Assembly (NCBI GenBank): GCA_016165875.1
Contig: JABBOT010000080.1
Coordinates: 35,044,364-35,108,363 of the forward strand
Source: Acanthopleura granulata
Taxonomy: Eukaryota > Mollusca > Polyplacophora > Chitonida > Chitonidae
DNA length: 64,000 nt
Reading direction: 5' to 3'
Made by a program: the position numbers and the translations under genes. Position 1 is the first letter of the stretch; the number at the start of each line of letters is the position of its first letter. Below are positions 47,743 to 59,330 of the stretch, in pieces. The notes under the pieces are model-generated. The model saw only the letters and a program-made list of their open reading frames with translations. It had not been told where the DNA came from and did no database searches.

Positions 47743-49068
47743 TTACAATATTTCTCAAGTTCTTATAGATTATAATATGAACATAGCAGGCTAGAGAAAG
47801 TCTGTCCAGACGCAGAGCAGAAATCAGTGAGGAGATATTTGAAAACAGATCTAACATGGAATTTTATGATGTAAATACACCATTGCTCGGCGAAAGGCTG
47901 TAATCGATGACAACATTTCGGTCTGTCAAGAAAAGCTTTGGTCAGATTCAGAGATCGTTTATCTGAGAAAAACAGCTGCAAATATTATGTTTCCTAAACC
48001 AGAGAGATTACATATGGGAAAACTGAAGCATTTCTACTGCGCGCTTTATAACATTGGTAATTCGGACATAATTCATATTTACGTACATGCCGATGGATAA
48101 GACTGTTTCAATGACTTGTAAATCTAATAGATGCAAAAATAATTTTAGAACATAAATTTCTGGTAAAGACATTGCAACAAAATCAAGAGCGAAGGCGAGT
48201 GGGGGAGCGAAAAAGCATTTCACTGGCGCCATTAATTGTGTTAAAGACAGCGTCAGCGGCAAATTCAACGCAACAAGCCAATTAGATGCAACAATTAGGA
48301 AAATCAATGGCCAAATTAGTTTGCATTTATTAATCATATATAATCATCAACTGTAGACAGTTATTAATCAACTGTGTTAAAGGCATATATTATCACGTAC
48401 ATGTATATATCCCAATTTCGATCTGTTTGTTACATGATTAATTACAAATTTGTGACTAAATCGTCAAATCTTGACAATCGATTAAGCTGGCGCATTCGTA
48501 TTTTCCACTCAGCAACAGGAGGTCGTCATTTTGCCCTACATTGATCATGTTAATTCCGGTGAACCTCGTGTAAGTAGATAACAGCGTGAGGTACACGGGA
48601 ATCTATCTACATTTGCGGGTTAGCACAGCTGATAAACAGTAACTTAAAATATATTGATAACTATAATATTATACAGATTGATTATTAGCTACTGTAATAT
48701 TGCTAATTTGCTGTTTCCTTTTTGCTATTTCATCTGCGTTACTATGTTATACGTGAACAGGATCATGCTGATGAAATTGTTAAAAGGATGCCGGGGAAGC
48801 ATGTTAAGTAATAAAATCATGAAAAAACGGAACTCCTATCGACATACTTCGATTGTTTATCTTTCTGACCCAAATACACTTCACATGTGATACTGACGCA
48901 CTGACTCCGAGTTTCGGATGAAATTCAGATGTAGGTCCCAATGTATCGGACAATACTAGATCAGACTGGCCAGAGGTCGACCAGTCAGAAAGCCTCAGAG
49001 ACCATGCGGGCCTGTCTTCATGTAACCTGATAGAGAACACTTGAAAAGTGTGAAACCACTGCTACAAC

Positions 49069-52000
49069 ATGCTGCTACGGTTTACCCTGTGCCTCTCAGC
49101 GCTTATCTGTACTTCTGGTGGGTCGGTATTGAAATGGATTTCAGGTACGTTGGAATGAGTGGCAGACACTGGAAATAATCATTTCAGAGTGATTTTTGGT
49201 CACTTCAACGAGTGTGATATGTTCAGTAATTGCTCATTGTAGATAAAGCTATATGAGAGTGATACTGTGAGTGTGATTAGGTAGTGATGTGCATTGTGTT
49301 CCCGGTCAGATATTGCCTGTCACTACCCTCCAACTTCAACTTAAAGTAAAAGACAGCTCAAGACTGAGGCTCTGTTGATTAAGAGGATTACAAAATTCTC
49401 TATAGAATGCAAAAATCTGTTTGAATTTGTATCAATTCGCACTGAATTGTCTTCCTGTGATGTGTGGAGTATTTTGCCTCCACTGGGGATCTGAAGGCGT
49501 CCATGCTTTTAAGCTCATGAGAGACTGACCATTCAGAAAGCTAAGATATATCAGCTGTTTATAAGCTGTGACGTAAACCATCTGAGTTGTCTGTCCATGT
49601 AAGATACAATAACATAGGGGCAGGAAACTGTTTTAATGTTATACTAGTATATTTTAATTTAACAAGTACATGCGTGAACAACACTGCAGAGTATTTCCAG
49701 ACCACTGTGTTGTGGCGGCAGTAAGTTTCTTGATAATTTCAAGTCATAAATTCACAAATATTCTTTTAAGATTCAACCATAACACTAGCAGTTTACCACA
49801 GTCTCAGGTGACAAGAGTGTACCGCACTTGGCACTATTACGTACAGAATGGCTGATTTCATGGTAGCCGATGGAGCACAGTCAAATGTCAGTTCCGAGTT
49901 TCGTAGTAACTGTTAAAAATTACTTTACTGAAATAAAAATATTGTCCAACTTTTTGGCAAACTTAACTTTGAACATGAGTTGTCTTTCAGGTTTAATAAA
50001 TTAACGTATAAGACGGCCATCATATGTTTTGATGGCGACCCTAAAGCCTAAACCTTGAATCTCAAAACCCATTTTAAACTGAATTACAGGGGAGAAAGAG
50101 TCAGATTCTACAGCTACAAACCTGGTGGCGTTGCCACCATGGCCGAACCCTCAAACCACGATGAAATTAATATTCTTCGATGATTTCGAATTCCTGGACA
50201 AAACGAAGTGGTTGTTCGCCGCTAGTGCATCCCAAGGTGGGGTAAGTAAATTCTCTGAAATATAAATTTTAAAAATTTATATTTGATTAATCAAATCAGT
50301 TTAAACTGTAAGTATATCACCAATATTCATAAGGATTTCAAAGAAAAGCACTTTTAAAGGTAAACGTTTACATCTGAATGTAAAGAAAAACGAACCGGAG
50401 GTCTCTCTGTCTGAGTGGTTAAAGCCTTAGATCAACGCATCTATCGGTTCTTGGTTTTCGAATCCATCTCTTGCTGCTAGGAGTGCGGCTTTAAGTCATG
50501 AGATTTCTCAGAAACGTTGCAAAGGTCTTACCCGGTGGGATTTTAATCACCCATAAACCTAATCCCCGTCGGAAAGTGAAAATTCTTGAGAACGACGTGA
50601 AAGACGAAAGAAATAAACAAATAAATAATTAATTAAACGGGAACAAATAAATTGTTCTCGTATCGGTACACGTGGCTCCATTAATAACATTGTCTATCTT
50701 GCATGTTCTTTGTTCTTTTTGTAATCAGCATAATGAGTTCGAAATCTACACCCCTGACCCGACCAACTGCTTTGTCCGAGATAGTCAGATGTTCCTACAG
50801 CCTGTAAGTTTCTACACGTATGTTTCAAACAGGTACAGTTAAGCATACCTGCTGAACGGAGTCAAAACTCTTCTCATGTAGTTCACAATACAGCAAAACT
50901 CACAATACGACTGAAAACGCCATTCGTAAGGGATTCTTGGTTACTGCCTGGCCATACATGAAGAAGCTATTTGTTTACATAGCGACTTAGATATAACCTA
51001 GTTATTGAAGAATGTTGTTTACATAAAAGTCTAGATAGAAGCAACTGTGGTAAGTTTCAATGCAAATCTTACCGCAACAGCAATTCCAGGTTTTGTTAAC
51101 GTCTTGGTTTCTTCTTCGAGTAAATAGTATAATGTTTAATTTTGTAAGTGATCGAAGATACCACATAATCCAGTATTGTATTCTATTATAGTGGTGTATA
51201 TCCATCCAGGGGCCTCCATGGCTCACTCGGTTAGCGCGTTGACTTCACGTCCAGCTCATGCTGGCTTCCTCTCCGACCGTACGTGGGGAAAGTCTGCCAG
51301 CAACCTACTGATGGTCGTGGGTTTCTGTTCGGTTTCCTCCCACTATAATGTTGGCCACCATCGTATAAGTGAAATATTTTTAGTACGGCGTAAAACACCA
51401 ATCAAAGAAATAAATAAATATATCCATCCACACCGAAGATCCGTACATGGGAAGGTCATCCTGAAACTTGCAGGTCGTGGTCGTGGATTTCCTCCGGGCT
51501 CTGCCCTGTTTCCTCCCACCATATTGCCTCGTATGAGGAAAATATTCTGGAGTATGGTGTGAACCACCAATCAAATAAATAAAGAAATAAACAACAAAGG
51601 CCTTTTAAACTGGACAGAATCGAATGTTTGGCTTGATATTGGGGAGCAACTCAGGACAGTTCGCTAAAATTTATAGATTCCTAAAAAAAAGCAACAGTTA
51701 TTTTAATATTATTAATATGACAATGCATTTATTATTTACTAAGAAATATTGGTCATTGAGTATACTTGTAAATATCCCCTTTGTTATGAAGAAATGTAAT
51801 ATGTCCTCTTAGTTGTCAGGGTTTCATTTATGTAGTTATTTATTTGATTAATGTTTTACGCCGTACTTGCATTTATTTCACTTACACGATAGCGGTTCAA
51901 GATTTCATCGTGCAAGCACCTGGCAGGCTTGTTCTAAATGAACATGCTGTTAATGACGTTACACTCTAGATTAAAGTTTAAACTAGCATGATATATTTCA

Positions 52001-55000
52001 ATCATGATCTGTATAACAGATTCATAGCACGAAAACTGCTTCACATATTGATGATCTCTCCCTGACACAGACTCTCACAGCTGATTCCTTTGGGTTGGAC
52101 TTCTTGTACCACGGGATTCTCAATGTGACAAGTATGTGGAGGTTTATACTATCTTTATTTACTTCCCAGATGTACCATTATTTTCCATGTAGGATTGTAG
52201 GATATGGTGCAAATGTTCATCACATCTGTAAATTTACAAATGCATTGCCCTGTAGTCCAATAACCAGTGTAATTCCTCACGTAAAAGAGGTGTTACTAAA
52301 CAGTTGAATATGCGGTAAATATACAGTTAACTTTGTATCTGCAGCAGCGTGTAAATACACAGCAAAATTGCTGGTTACAAAATTGCCGGCATCATTTTAC
52401 TGTAAAACTACACCATTTGTTTTTTGCAGTGAGACTCATACTTAGTTTCTACATAACATTTAGAATCAGTTTGAACATACTGATGAGTAGCATTTGATAT
52501 TGGCTTTATCTCGTTCAGAACGTAGCGAAAATAAAAGAGTATCGGATCTATTTAGACATTGATATTTTAGACAACTTTGTTATATTTATCTATTTATTTA
52601 TTTGATTAGGTGTTTAAGGCTGTACACAAGAATATTTCACGTATACGACCGCGGCCAGCGCTCTGGTGGGAGACCGTGTAGAGCCGGGGCGAAACCTACG
52701 ACCACCCGTAGGTTGCTAGCAGACCTTCCCACGTACGGCTGAACTTTGTTATAGTATGCTATCCTATACTACACACGTTAGATATGAAGCATGCCATCTT
52801 TACCGCTATCGCAGTATTTAGAATAATATTTCAACATGACTTCCTTTCAGAGTGCCTGTCGGCTTTATGTAAATAGTAATGTAGTACGTATATGTAACGA
52901 TTATAAAAATTTTCCTTCTGTTGGCTGATAAATATGTTTTTATTCATAACTTAAAGATTCAGAGCAAATAGACAATTTGTATTGTATTTCTTACTGTAAC
53001 GAGCAGTGAAATATCTTTCTGCACTCGCTAAAAAGTGTGGAAGCTACTTATAACGGGCTTGCACCTCGGCAATATACATTGCTATAGACACACACAAACA
53101 ACGAGAAAAATTAGATGGCATGACTTGCAAAATACATGGGTCAGTTACGATGCATTGTCATTTGATCATATTTGTTATCATTAACGGCCTGCACTGTTAG
53201 GAATGTTTACGTTCAGATTCATTTAATGGTGAAAATGTTAAAACGAATAACAGTTCCCTTTTGCACTGCTGAGGGGAAAGTCATAATCACAGCAATCCTC
53301 ACATTAAGTTGGATGCAACTATTTTATATCTTGCGCAATACTCAGTGACTGTGTTATCGTTGTTGCTTTAGAGGAATGGGGTTACTGCAATCCCACCTGG
53401 AACAATGGTTGCTATAGAAACGCCTCCAAGGACGGGATTATGCCCCCTGTTTTGTCATGCTACATGTGGAGCAAGTTTTACTTCCGTTATGGTAAGGTGG
53501 AGATAATCGCTCAGATGCCTCGAGGCGATTGGCTGTGGCCTGGTGAGTTGCAATGATACTTGTTTACGCATATGTAACCCGGAAATAATTTAGTAGTAAA
53601 ATCTTCTGAACCAAAAAATCAACCCGCATTTCTGGGCACATTTGATTTAACGTACAAGTAAAGGTTTTTGAACTTAACGTTCTTATATATTTCCATACTC
53701 TCCGATAAGCTTCACAAAGTAAAATACAGTGGCATCTCATGACACATGGAAATACACGATTCAATATATCGGTTTTAAATCATTCTTAAAAATGGAAATG
53801 TGCTTCATTTACTTGAACAAAAAAAGCCAAAATAAAACGAAAATATCGACTGAAGTAATGCCTCGCTATATTTCCTGGAGTTGACACAGTAATTCGCTTG
53901 GCTGAAGTATTGCCTCGCTATATTTCCTGGAGTTAACACAGTACTCCGCTTGGCATTCTTACATACACCAAATCAGAGCCTTCCAATGCACTAACTCTAT
54001 ACTATAGGGCGTAGTAATTCACACAGGTAGTGACATATGTTCACATATACAACTGGAGGTCTCTTACATGTACTCAACATCAGCAAGCAAAATCCAAACG
54101 AAGTGATGTCTGATTTTATCCTCTCAAGCTCTGTGGCTTATGCCCGAGTTCGCCACTTTCGGAGGCTGGCCACGATCTGGAGAAATCGACATGGCAGAGC
54201 TACTGGGTAGGTCTAAGAGATTTTAGTGGATTTAGTGGATTTAAGCCAGAAAACAATTCTCTGTTTGATATTCTGGTTATTTGAATTGTGAACACAATAT
54301 ATTTAATACATGGTATTCCATCGTGTAATGACTAGTTTCTTTGCAGACGTCTTTAAGGAGGGAAGAGGGACGAATACTATTTGTTTTCTCCAGATAATTT
54401 AGACCGTAAAAACAAAATGGTGAGAAATACTCGCACAAACAACGGGCATAATCCGATGTTCGACACATTCGAATAAAATAATCTTTGTCTAGCTAGTCAA
54501 TGATTACGACTTTGATAAATGGTATTTGATAATGAGCGTATAGCAACAAAATTTTAGCACTGCTTAGTTAGGACATAAAAAAAAGAAAACGAGGACAACA
54601 TTATTTTTACCTTTCATTCCAAATCAATGTGAACACCTTTCAATTTTTAGAATCTGTAAATCTCACGTTCTTAAAGAAATAATGAGTTTATTCTCTAATG
54701 TTCCATGGTGTTCTCCTTACGTTTGAGATTCAGTAAACGCATGCAAAGAAGTTGTTCCCTCATGAAATACTATAAGCCTTACTTCCGCCTTCTATCTACT
54801 CCAAACTCTACGCTTACCGGCAACAAGGCCCATAGAAAACACATTGAAACCGTTTAATATAGGTACCTAATCCAACCTCGCTAGTTACATGTGTTTTTGC
54901 AGGTAATATGCATTACGGAAATATCGGCATCAACAGAACAACAAGTTCACTTCACTTCGGCGATGATCGAGAGCACGATGTTCATCTGACCAATCAACAG

Positions 55001-57913
55001 TAAGGCGATAACACTGGCTCCTCTTGTACTTAATTGCCCACCTCAGTGGAATTGTTTGTATTGGCGATCCTTGTCGCTTTAATAAGTTATATAGCTGTTT
55101 CCAATGCGCATGGCCGAGATTTGGTATTGCAACACGCGCCATCCACACACAATTCTTCTCCCCAGGCAACTGGCGCACGCCCGTGCCTTTCCATGGGATT
55201 TACTTGCACGATTTCTTCCACCCATAAACCTCTCCGTGTCCCCATAGGAGAAATAGATTTAAGCACTGAGTAAAAATAAAAAAAATATCTAAATAATATA
55301 TTTTACTCATGTTTTTTCCATGTCGTTAAATGTGAAAACCGGCGATGGGCAGACAGTTTAATAGCCAATATGCAAGGCAGCTTCGGTTTTACAAAATATG
55401 TTTATAAATGGTCGTGTCTTTGCGATTTTGTAGCTGGCTCAGTAATGGAACATATGCCGACCAGTTTCACAAGTGGACTCTCGACTGGACGGCTTCTTAC
55501 GTCAAGTAAGTAAAGGTTTTGACTAACGTTTCACGTGTTTAACGAATGCGTGAACATTTGGCAAAGTTCAGATATCTTATGAAGATTAATTATGCCATGG
55601 GAAAAAATCTTGTCTAAAGTAACTCCGGCATAAGCTGAGCAGTCTGTTGTTCAGGCCAAGCTTTGCGATGACTTTACGTAAACTGGTAAACGTATTACTT
55701 ATGTATTGCAATGGGACAATGGTCAGTACCCCATTGGACTCGAACTACCATTGCGTACTCCATTTAAAGGTATCGCCAGACTGGTTTCCTGTCCGACCGT
55801 GCTTGAGAAGGTCTTCCAGCAACTTGTAGATAGTCGAAGGTTCCCCAGGGCTCTACTCGGTTTCGTGTCACCGTAAAGGTGACCGCCTGTCGTATAAGAG
55901 AAATATTCGTGAGTGCTACATAAAACATCAATCAACTAAATAAATATTGTTTACTTCTTCAGCTATTTACCGGGTTATTGTTAATGAGGTCATGACATTG
56001 TTATTTGTGCTTGACGTCAGTACAAACTCTCTCACGTCTGATACACTGACGATAACGAATATCTACGGTGTGTGCGCGTGATTTGTTTTACCCTGTGTTG
56101 AATTAAAAACTATTACTTTAGAATCTATAGCAGACTAAACATGCATCTCACAGTAATGTAGTTAGTGAGTGGAATAATGGATTTTGCAGCTTGTATATTG
56201 ACGACTTCCCGATCCTAAGCACGCCAACACCAGTGGAGGGGTTTCACGATCACTACAATGTTCACGGTCCGAACATCTGGGGTAATTCCCGGAATGCACC
56301 TTTCGATCAGCAGGTGGGTATACAACCGGGTCCTCGGACAGTCATCAAACAGCACAGTCAAATTAAAACTGAAAGTCTAGACCGCAAAATCACCAATACA
56401 TGACCTTGGAAATCTTAGAGACAATAACGTGAAGAAAATGAGCTAAAGAAAATTAAGTCAGCAATAACATAAAGTAACGTTCTATATTTTCTTTAAATCT
56501 CAAAGCGATGAGTGTTTTGGTTGATCTCCCATTTATTCTGTAAATACGCACAGCTTCAGGATGTATGGAGTCATTGTGGATATGCATGACCTATAAAAAA
56601 TCTCTATAAACACCAGCTTTTTAGCGAGTATTATTTTTATTGTAATGTTGTTCATATGCTACTGCAATTACGTGTGTATATTGAGGCGGGAAAGGTAAAA
56701 TACTTTGTCTTCTTTCTATTGCCTGTGTTGTTTAAGGAGACATGGTCGCCCGAAATTTGGACTTTTAAACAAATTGTGATCGCTACATCTTAATGAAGTT
56801 TTGATGTTCGTTCATAAACTAAATCAGTCACGTTGAAATTAAAAATATTCATAGGGGTGTAGCTTGTACGAGCACACAGAAGCCCTTCCGTTCGAATTCA
56901 ACACAAAGAGGGCGGGTCATTTTGCTTCATTAGTATTCAACCAAAGGGAAACGAAGACTATGTACAAGCGTTCAGTCGATCAGTCGATGTAGGCTACAGG
57001 AACTCGGATAATTCGAATTAGGATACACATAGATACAGGCAGAGAATAGCACATTCAATATCACTGAGAAAATGTTACAATAATCTTCTCATAAAACTAT
57101 AAGTCAGAAACGTGTCTATTCGACGTTTAACACCGCCACAATTACAACATGAGCATCCACCTATGCAGCAATTGTTTTGCGACAACTGGCCATCAATTGC
57201 AACTCTAGACTTGCTTGTCAACATTCTAAGCTCTCTTTTCGCCTCTTTTTGGTCGATCCTGTCACAAGAGAGCCGTAAGCCCTTCTTTTACGCTTGACGT
57301 CTGTCAGGTTTGTTTACGTATGAAGTTTACCGAGCGCTGTACGCATGCTCCATTCCGCTGAATTGTCAGCCCCTCATTTAAATTTTCTGGCAGACTTTTG
57401 AATTTTTATTTATTTATTTATTTATTTAATTTGCTATTTTCAATTATTCATTCAACGTACAATTCTGGTGGTGGGATTAACGAAAAGCTTGTAACTTTTA
57501 CATCTTCAGAAAAATACTTAATACTTTTATCAATCTTTAAAAACGGAATACCTACTATTTGGGCTACCATGTTCCATTTAAAGTCTTTCAATTTATCCAA
57601 AAAACCAGCACTTTGTCTTGTTCAGCTATGTACACATATTCCACGGTCTAGTCTGGAACCGTCTTCATCGTTGTCTCGCCCATCTCATTTTTCATTCCAG
57701 TTTTACATGATAATGAACGTCGCTGTCGGCGGTACAGGCGGTATATTCCCGGACAGCTTACCGAACTACCCCCATCCTAAACCCTGGTCAAATAATGACA
57801 GCTCCCCAGCCGCCATGGACAAATTCTGGAAGCATAAGGACGATTGGTATTCCACTTGGAACGGGGAAAATGCTGCCATGAAAGTGCAGTCTGTTTCTGT
57901 TTGGGGATATTGA
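49069..57913 (+). CDS. GH16 gene C: secreted beta-1,3-glucanase / glucan-binding-like protein
   Basis: Ten exons (plus): 49069-49144, 50090-50241, 50729-50803, 52071-52131, 53372-53542, 54129-54206, 54903-54999, 55434-55505, 56190-56313, 57701-57913. They total 1119 nt, 372 aa. All introns have GT-AG sites and phases identical to gene A. The leader MLLRFTLCLSALICTSG is a likely signal peptide. The GH16 domain begins near residue 52 (LIFFDDF). [11 protein letters not shown] carries E197, D199 and E202. [18 protein letters not shown] (from 303) is the conserved C-terminal block. Four mature cysteines lie at 90, 127, 135 and 151, matching gene B. Sequons include N-A-S (138) and N-R-T and N-G-T in exons 7 and 8. 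Introns hold SINEs at 50399, 51205, 51424, 51837, 52586 and 55703 and a 600-bp repeat (49335-49995) whose partner follows the gene. The gene is divergent from B. Hydrolase versus recognition role is not decidable here. Confidence 0.87.
49335..49995 (+). repeat. ~650-bp dispersed repeat, copy in intron 1 of gene C
   Basis: Aligned by eye over its whole length with 58233-58870 (same orientation, roughly 70-75% identity). Shared blocks are AAAGACAGCTCA, GTGTGGAGTATTT, GAGA(G/C)(A/G)CTGACCA, GTATTTCCAGA, TGTGTTGTGG, CTAGCAGTTTAC and ATATTGTCCAAC. No coding frame persists. The element type is unknown. Confidence 0.75.
50399..50632 (+). mobile_element. tRNA-derived SINE, second family
   Basis: The head GTCTGAGTGGTTAAAGCC resembles an A box of a leucine/serine-type tRNA. 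GGTTTTCGAATCC fits a B box. The body GTGCGGCTTTAAGTCATGAG follows. The 3' end (GAAAATTCTTGAGAACGACG, then AAATAAACAAATAAATAA) is like that of the main SINE family although head and body differ. It lies in intron 2 of gene C. Confidence 0.75.
51205..51420 (+). mobile_element. tRNA-derived SINE with head
   Basis: GGGGCCTCCATGGCTCACTC then GGTTAGCGCG is a clear tRNA-like start (A box). An internal deletion brings it near GTCCAGCTCATGCTGGCTTC. It ends AGTACGGCGTAAAACACCAA and AAATAAATA. It lies in intron 3 of gene C. Confidence 0.85.
51424..51591 (+). mobile_element. SINE 3' part, directly behind another copy
   Basis: It contains CCGTACATGGGAAGGTC, GGTCGTGGATTTCCTCCGGG, TTTCCTCCCACCATATTGCC, GAAAATATTCTGGAGTATGG and a CAATCAAATAAATAAA tail. 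It sits head-to-tail after 51205-51420. Confidence 0.8.
51837..51905 (-). mobile_element. SINE 3'-end fragment
   Basis: Minus orientation: TTATTTATTTGATTAATG, TTTTACGCCGTACTTGC, TTTCACTTACACGATAGCGG. Truncated. It lies in intron 3 of gene C. Confidence 0.7.
52586..52742 (-). mobile_element. tRNA-derived SINE, 5'-truncated
   Basis: Minus orientation: TTTATTTATTTGATTAGG, AAGAATATTTCACGTATACG, CGGCCAGCGCTCTGGTGGGA, CACCCGTAGGTTGCTAGCAG, CCTTCCCACGTACGGC. The head is missing. It lies in intron 4 of gene C. Confidence 0.8.
53852..53950. repeat. Two-copy ~49-bp tandem duplication
   Basis: TGAAGTAATGCCTCGCTATA...CTTGGC is followed at once by TGAAGTATTGCCTCGCTATA...CTTGGC, with only a few differences, so it is recent. 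It lies in intron 5 of gene C. Confidence 0.9.
55703..55948 (+). mobile_element. tRNA-derived SINE, diverged
   Basis: It has CCCATTGGACTCGAACTACC, CTGGTTTCCTGTCCGACCGT, GAAGGTCTTCCAGCAACTTG, TAAGAGAAATATTCGTGAGT, and a tail CAATCAACTAAATAAATA. It lies in intron 8 of gene C. Confidence 0.75.
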
Positions 57914-58232
57914 AAATGCAACACAGAGCTTTAACAAAAATTTGTTGAGTAACAGTTACGGTATATGAGGTATGGCAAGGCATGGCATCCAAAATGCATC
58001 CCTGATGTGGCTACTTCAGAATGGAACTCATGGTATGCTTGATGAGTGATATATATGTATATGTATATACTGGGTCTTCTTAAGTTTCCATGAGTTTTAT
58101 TGATTGCACATGTAAATGCGACTTAGAAACTGGTTTTATCAAGGTTTTGCATATTTTATCTCTCTCTATATAAGGCACGTTCTTATGTCGATCTGACGAT
58201 TAGTTTACTTTTGAAAGATTGTAAGCGAAGCC

Positions 58233-58870
58233 TTTAAAGTGAAAGACAGCTCATGACTGAGACCTTGTTCGTTAAAAAAATAAATTCTAATAAATTCGAA
58301 AGCAAAAACCTGTTGTAATTTGTATAAGTTCGTGGCGAAATTGTCTTCGTTTGAAGTGTGGAGTATTTAGCTGCCGACCGGAGATCCAAAGACGCCCATG
58401 TTTTAAAGCTTAAGAGAGGCTGACCAATCAGAGACCCAGGAGATATCAGCTGTTGATAAACTGTGATGTAAGTCTTCTGAGTTGACTGTCAATGTAATAT
58501 GTAATAACAACGGGACAGGGCAATGTTTTAATGTTATATGTTGCAAAGTGAACACCACTATAAAGTATTTCCAGATGATTGTGTTGTGGTGGGAGTAAGT
58601 GTCTTGATCATTTCATGACATAAATTTACATATGTGCTTCGAACACAACCCTAGCAGTTTACTACAGTATGCAGTGACAAGAATGTTCCGCGCTTGGAAG
58701 AATTACGTAAGAGGGAATGGCTGCGTTTCATGCTAGTCGATGGTACACGGTCAGATGTCAGTTTCGGGTGTCGTAGTAGCTGTTAGAAGAAACACCGAAA
58801 TGAACATAATATTGTCCAACCTTTCTGGCATATTTAACTTTAAGCATGCGCTGTCTTTGACTTTAATATA
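58233..58870 (+). repeat. ~650-bp dispersed repeat, copy 3' of gene C
   Basis: Direct-orientation partner of 49335-49995. The two copies bracket exons 2-10 of gene C. Confidence 0.75.
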
Positions 58871-58894
58871 GGACTTCACTGAGGGGTAGCAGCA

Positions 58895-59163
58895 CCTTCT
58901 TATATTTATTTATTTATTTATTTCTTTGATTGGTGTTTTACGCCGTGCTCAAGAATACTTCACTCATACGACGGCAGCCAGCATTATGGTGGGAGGAAAC
59001 CGAGCAGAAACCTACGCCCATCCGCAGGTTGCTGGCAGACTTTCCAACGTCCGGCCGGAGAGGAAGCCAGTATGAGCTGGTCTTGAACTCACAGCAACCG
59101 CATTGGTGGGAGGCCTCATTGTGCTGCGATGGCGAGCTAACCGACTGAGCCACGGAAGCCCCC
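58895..59163 (-). mobile_element. Full-length tRNA-derived SINE (reference copy)
   Basis: Read on the minus strand, it starts GGGGCTTCCGTGGCTCAGTC then GGTTAGC (tRNA-like head with A box). Next comes GTGAGTTCAAGACCAGCTC (B-box-like), then CTTCCTCTCCGGCCGGACGT, a CTGCCAGCAACCTGCGGATG body, CCCACCATAATGCTGG and GAGCACGGCGTAAAACACCA. It ends in an AAATA-repeat tail. This is the most complete copy in the window, about 265 bp. Confidence 0.9.
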
Positions 59164-59210
59164 TCACCTTCTTATAATTATTCATTTATTTACTTATTTT
59201 TTTTCTTTTT

Positions 59211-59330
59211 CTTTCTTTTTTTTTGTGGTGTTTTATACCATACTCGGGAATGTTTCCCATATATATCACAGCGATCACCATTGTGATGGTAAAGGGGGTG
59301 GGGGTGGGGGGATCCGCAGTTTGAAGTGGA
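59211..59330 (-). mobile_element. Degenerate SINE fragment
   Basis: TTTTTTTTGTGGTGTTTTAT, CCATACTCGGGAATGTTTCC and GCGATCACCATTGTGATGG resemble the reversed 3' half of the SINE. A G-rich stretch follows. Confidence 0.5.

Larger units (their letters stand above)
46226..49068. promoter_or_regulatory. Shared 2.8-kb region between divergent GH16 genes B and C
   Basis: It must hold the promoters of both genes. No convincing TATA box sits at either start. Contents: a degenerate tandem array (46950-47105), a fold-back element (47171-47742), an AT-rich block with several ATTA/AATTAG sites (48230-48350), and no coding exon. The regulatory role is inferred from position. Confidence 0.4.

Noticed and set aside
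48008..48337. 109-codon hydrophobic minus-strand frame between B and C
   Set aside because: Hydrophobicity follows from AT-rich sequence; no leader exon, promoter or family match.
51343..51574. Overlapping short open frames at 51343-51574 and similar ones at 7800, 22750, 30771, 44833 and 58930
   Set aside because: All are translations of SINE copies, which explains their shared peptide strings.
57398..57700. Long N-terminal extension of the last exon of gene C (continuous open frame from 57398)
   Set aside because: The AG acceptor at 57700 and agreement with genes A and B place the exon start at 57701. The upstream part is open intron sequence beginning in a TTTA repeat.
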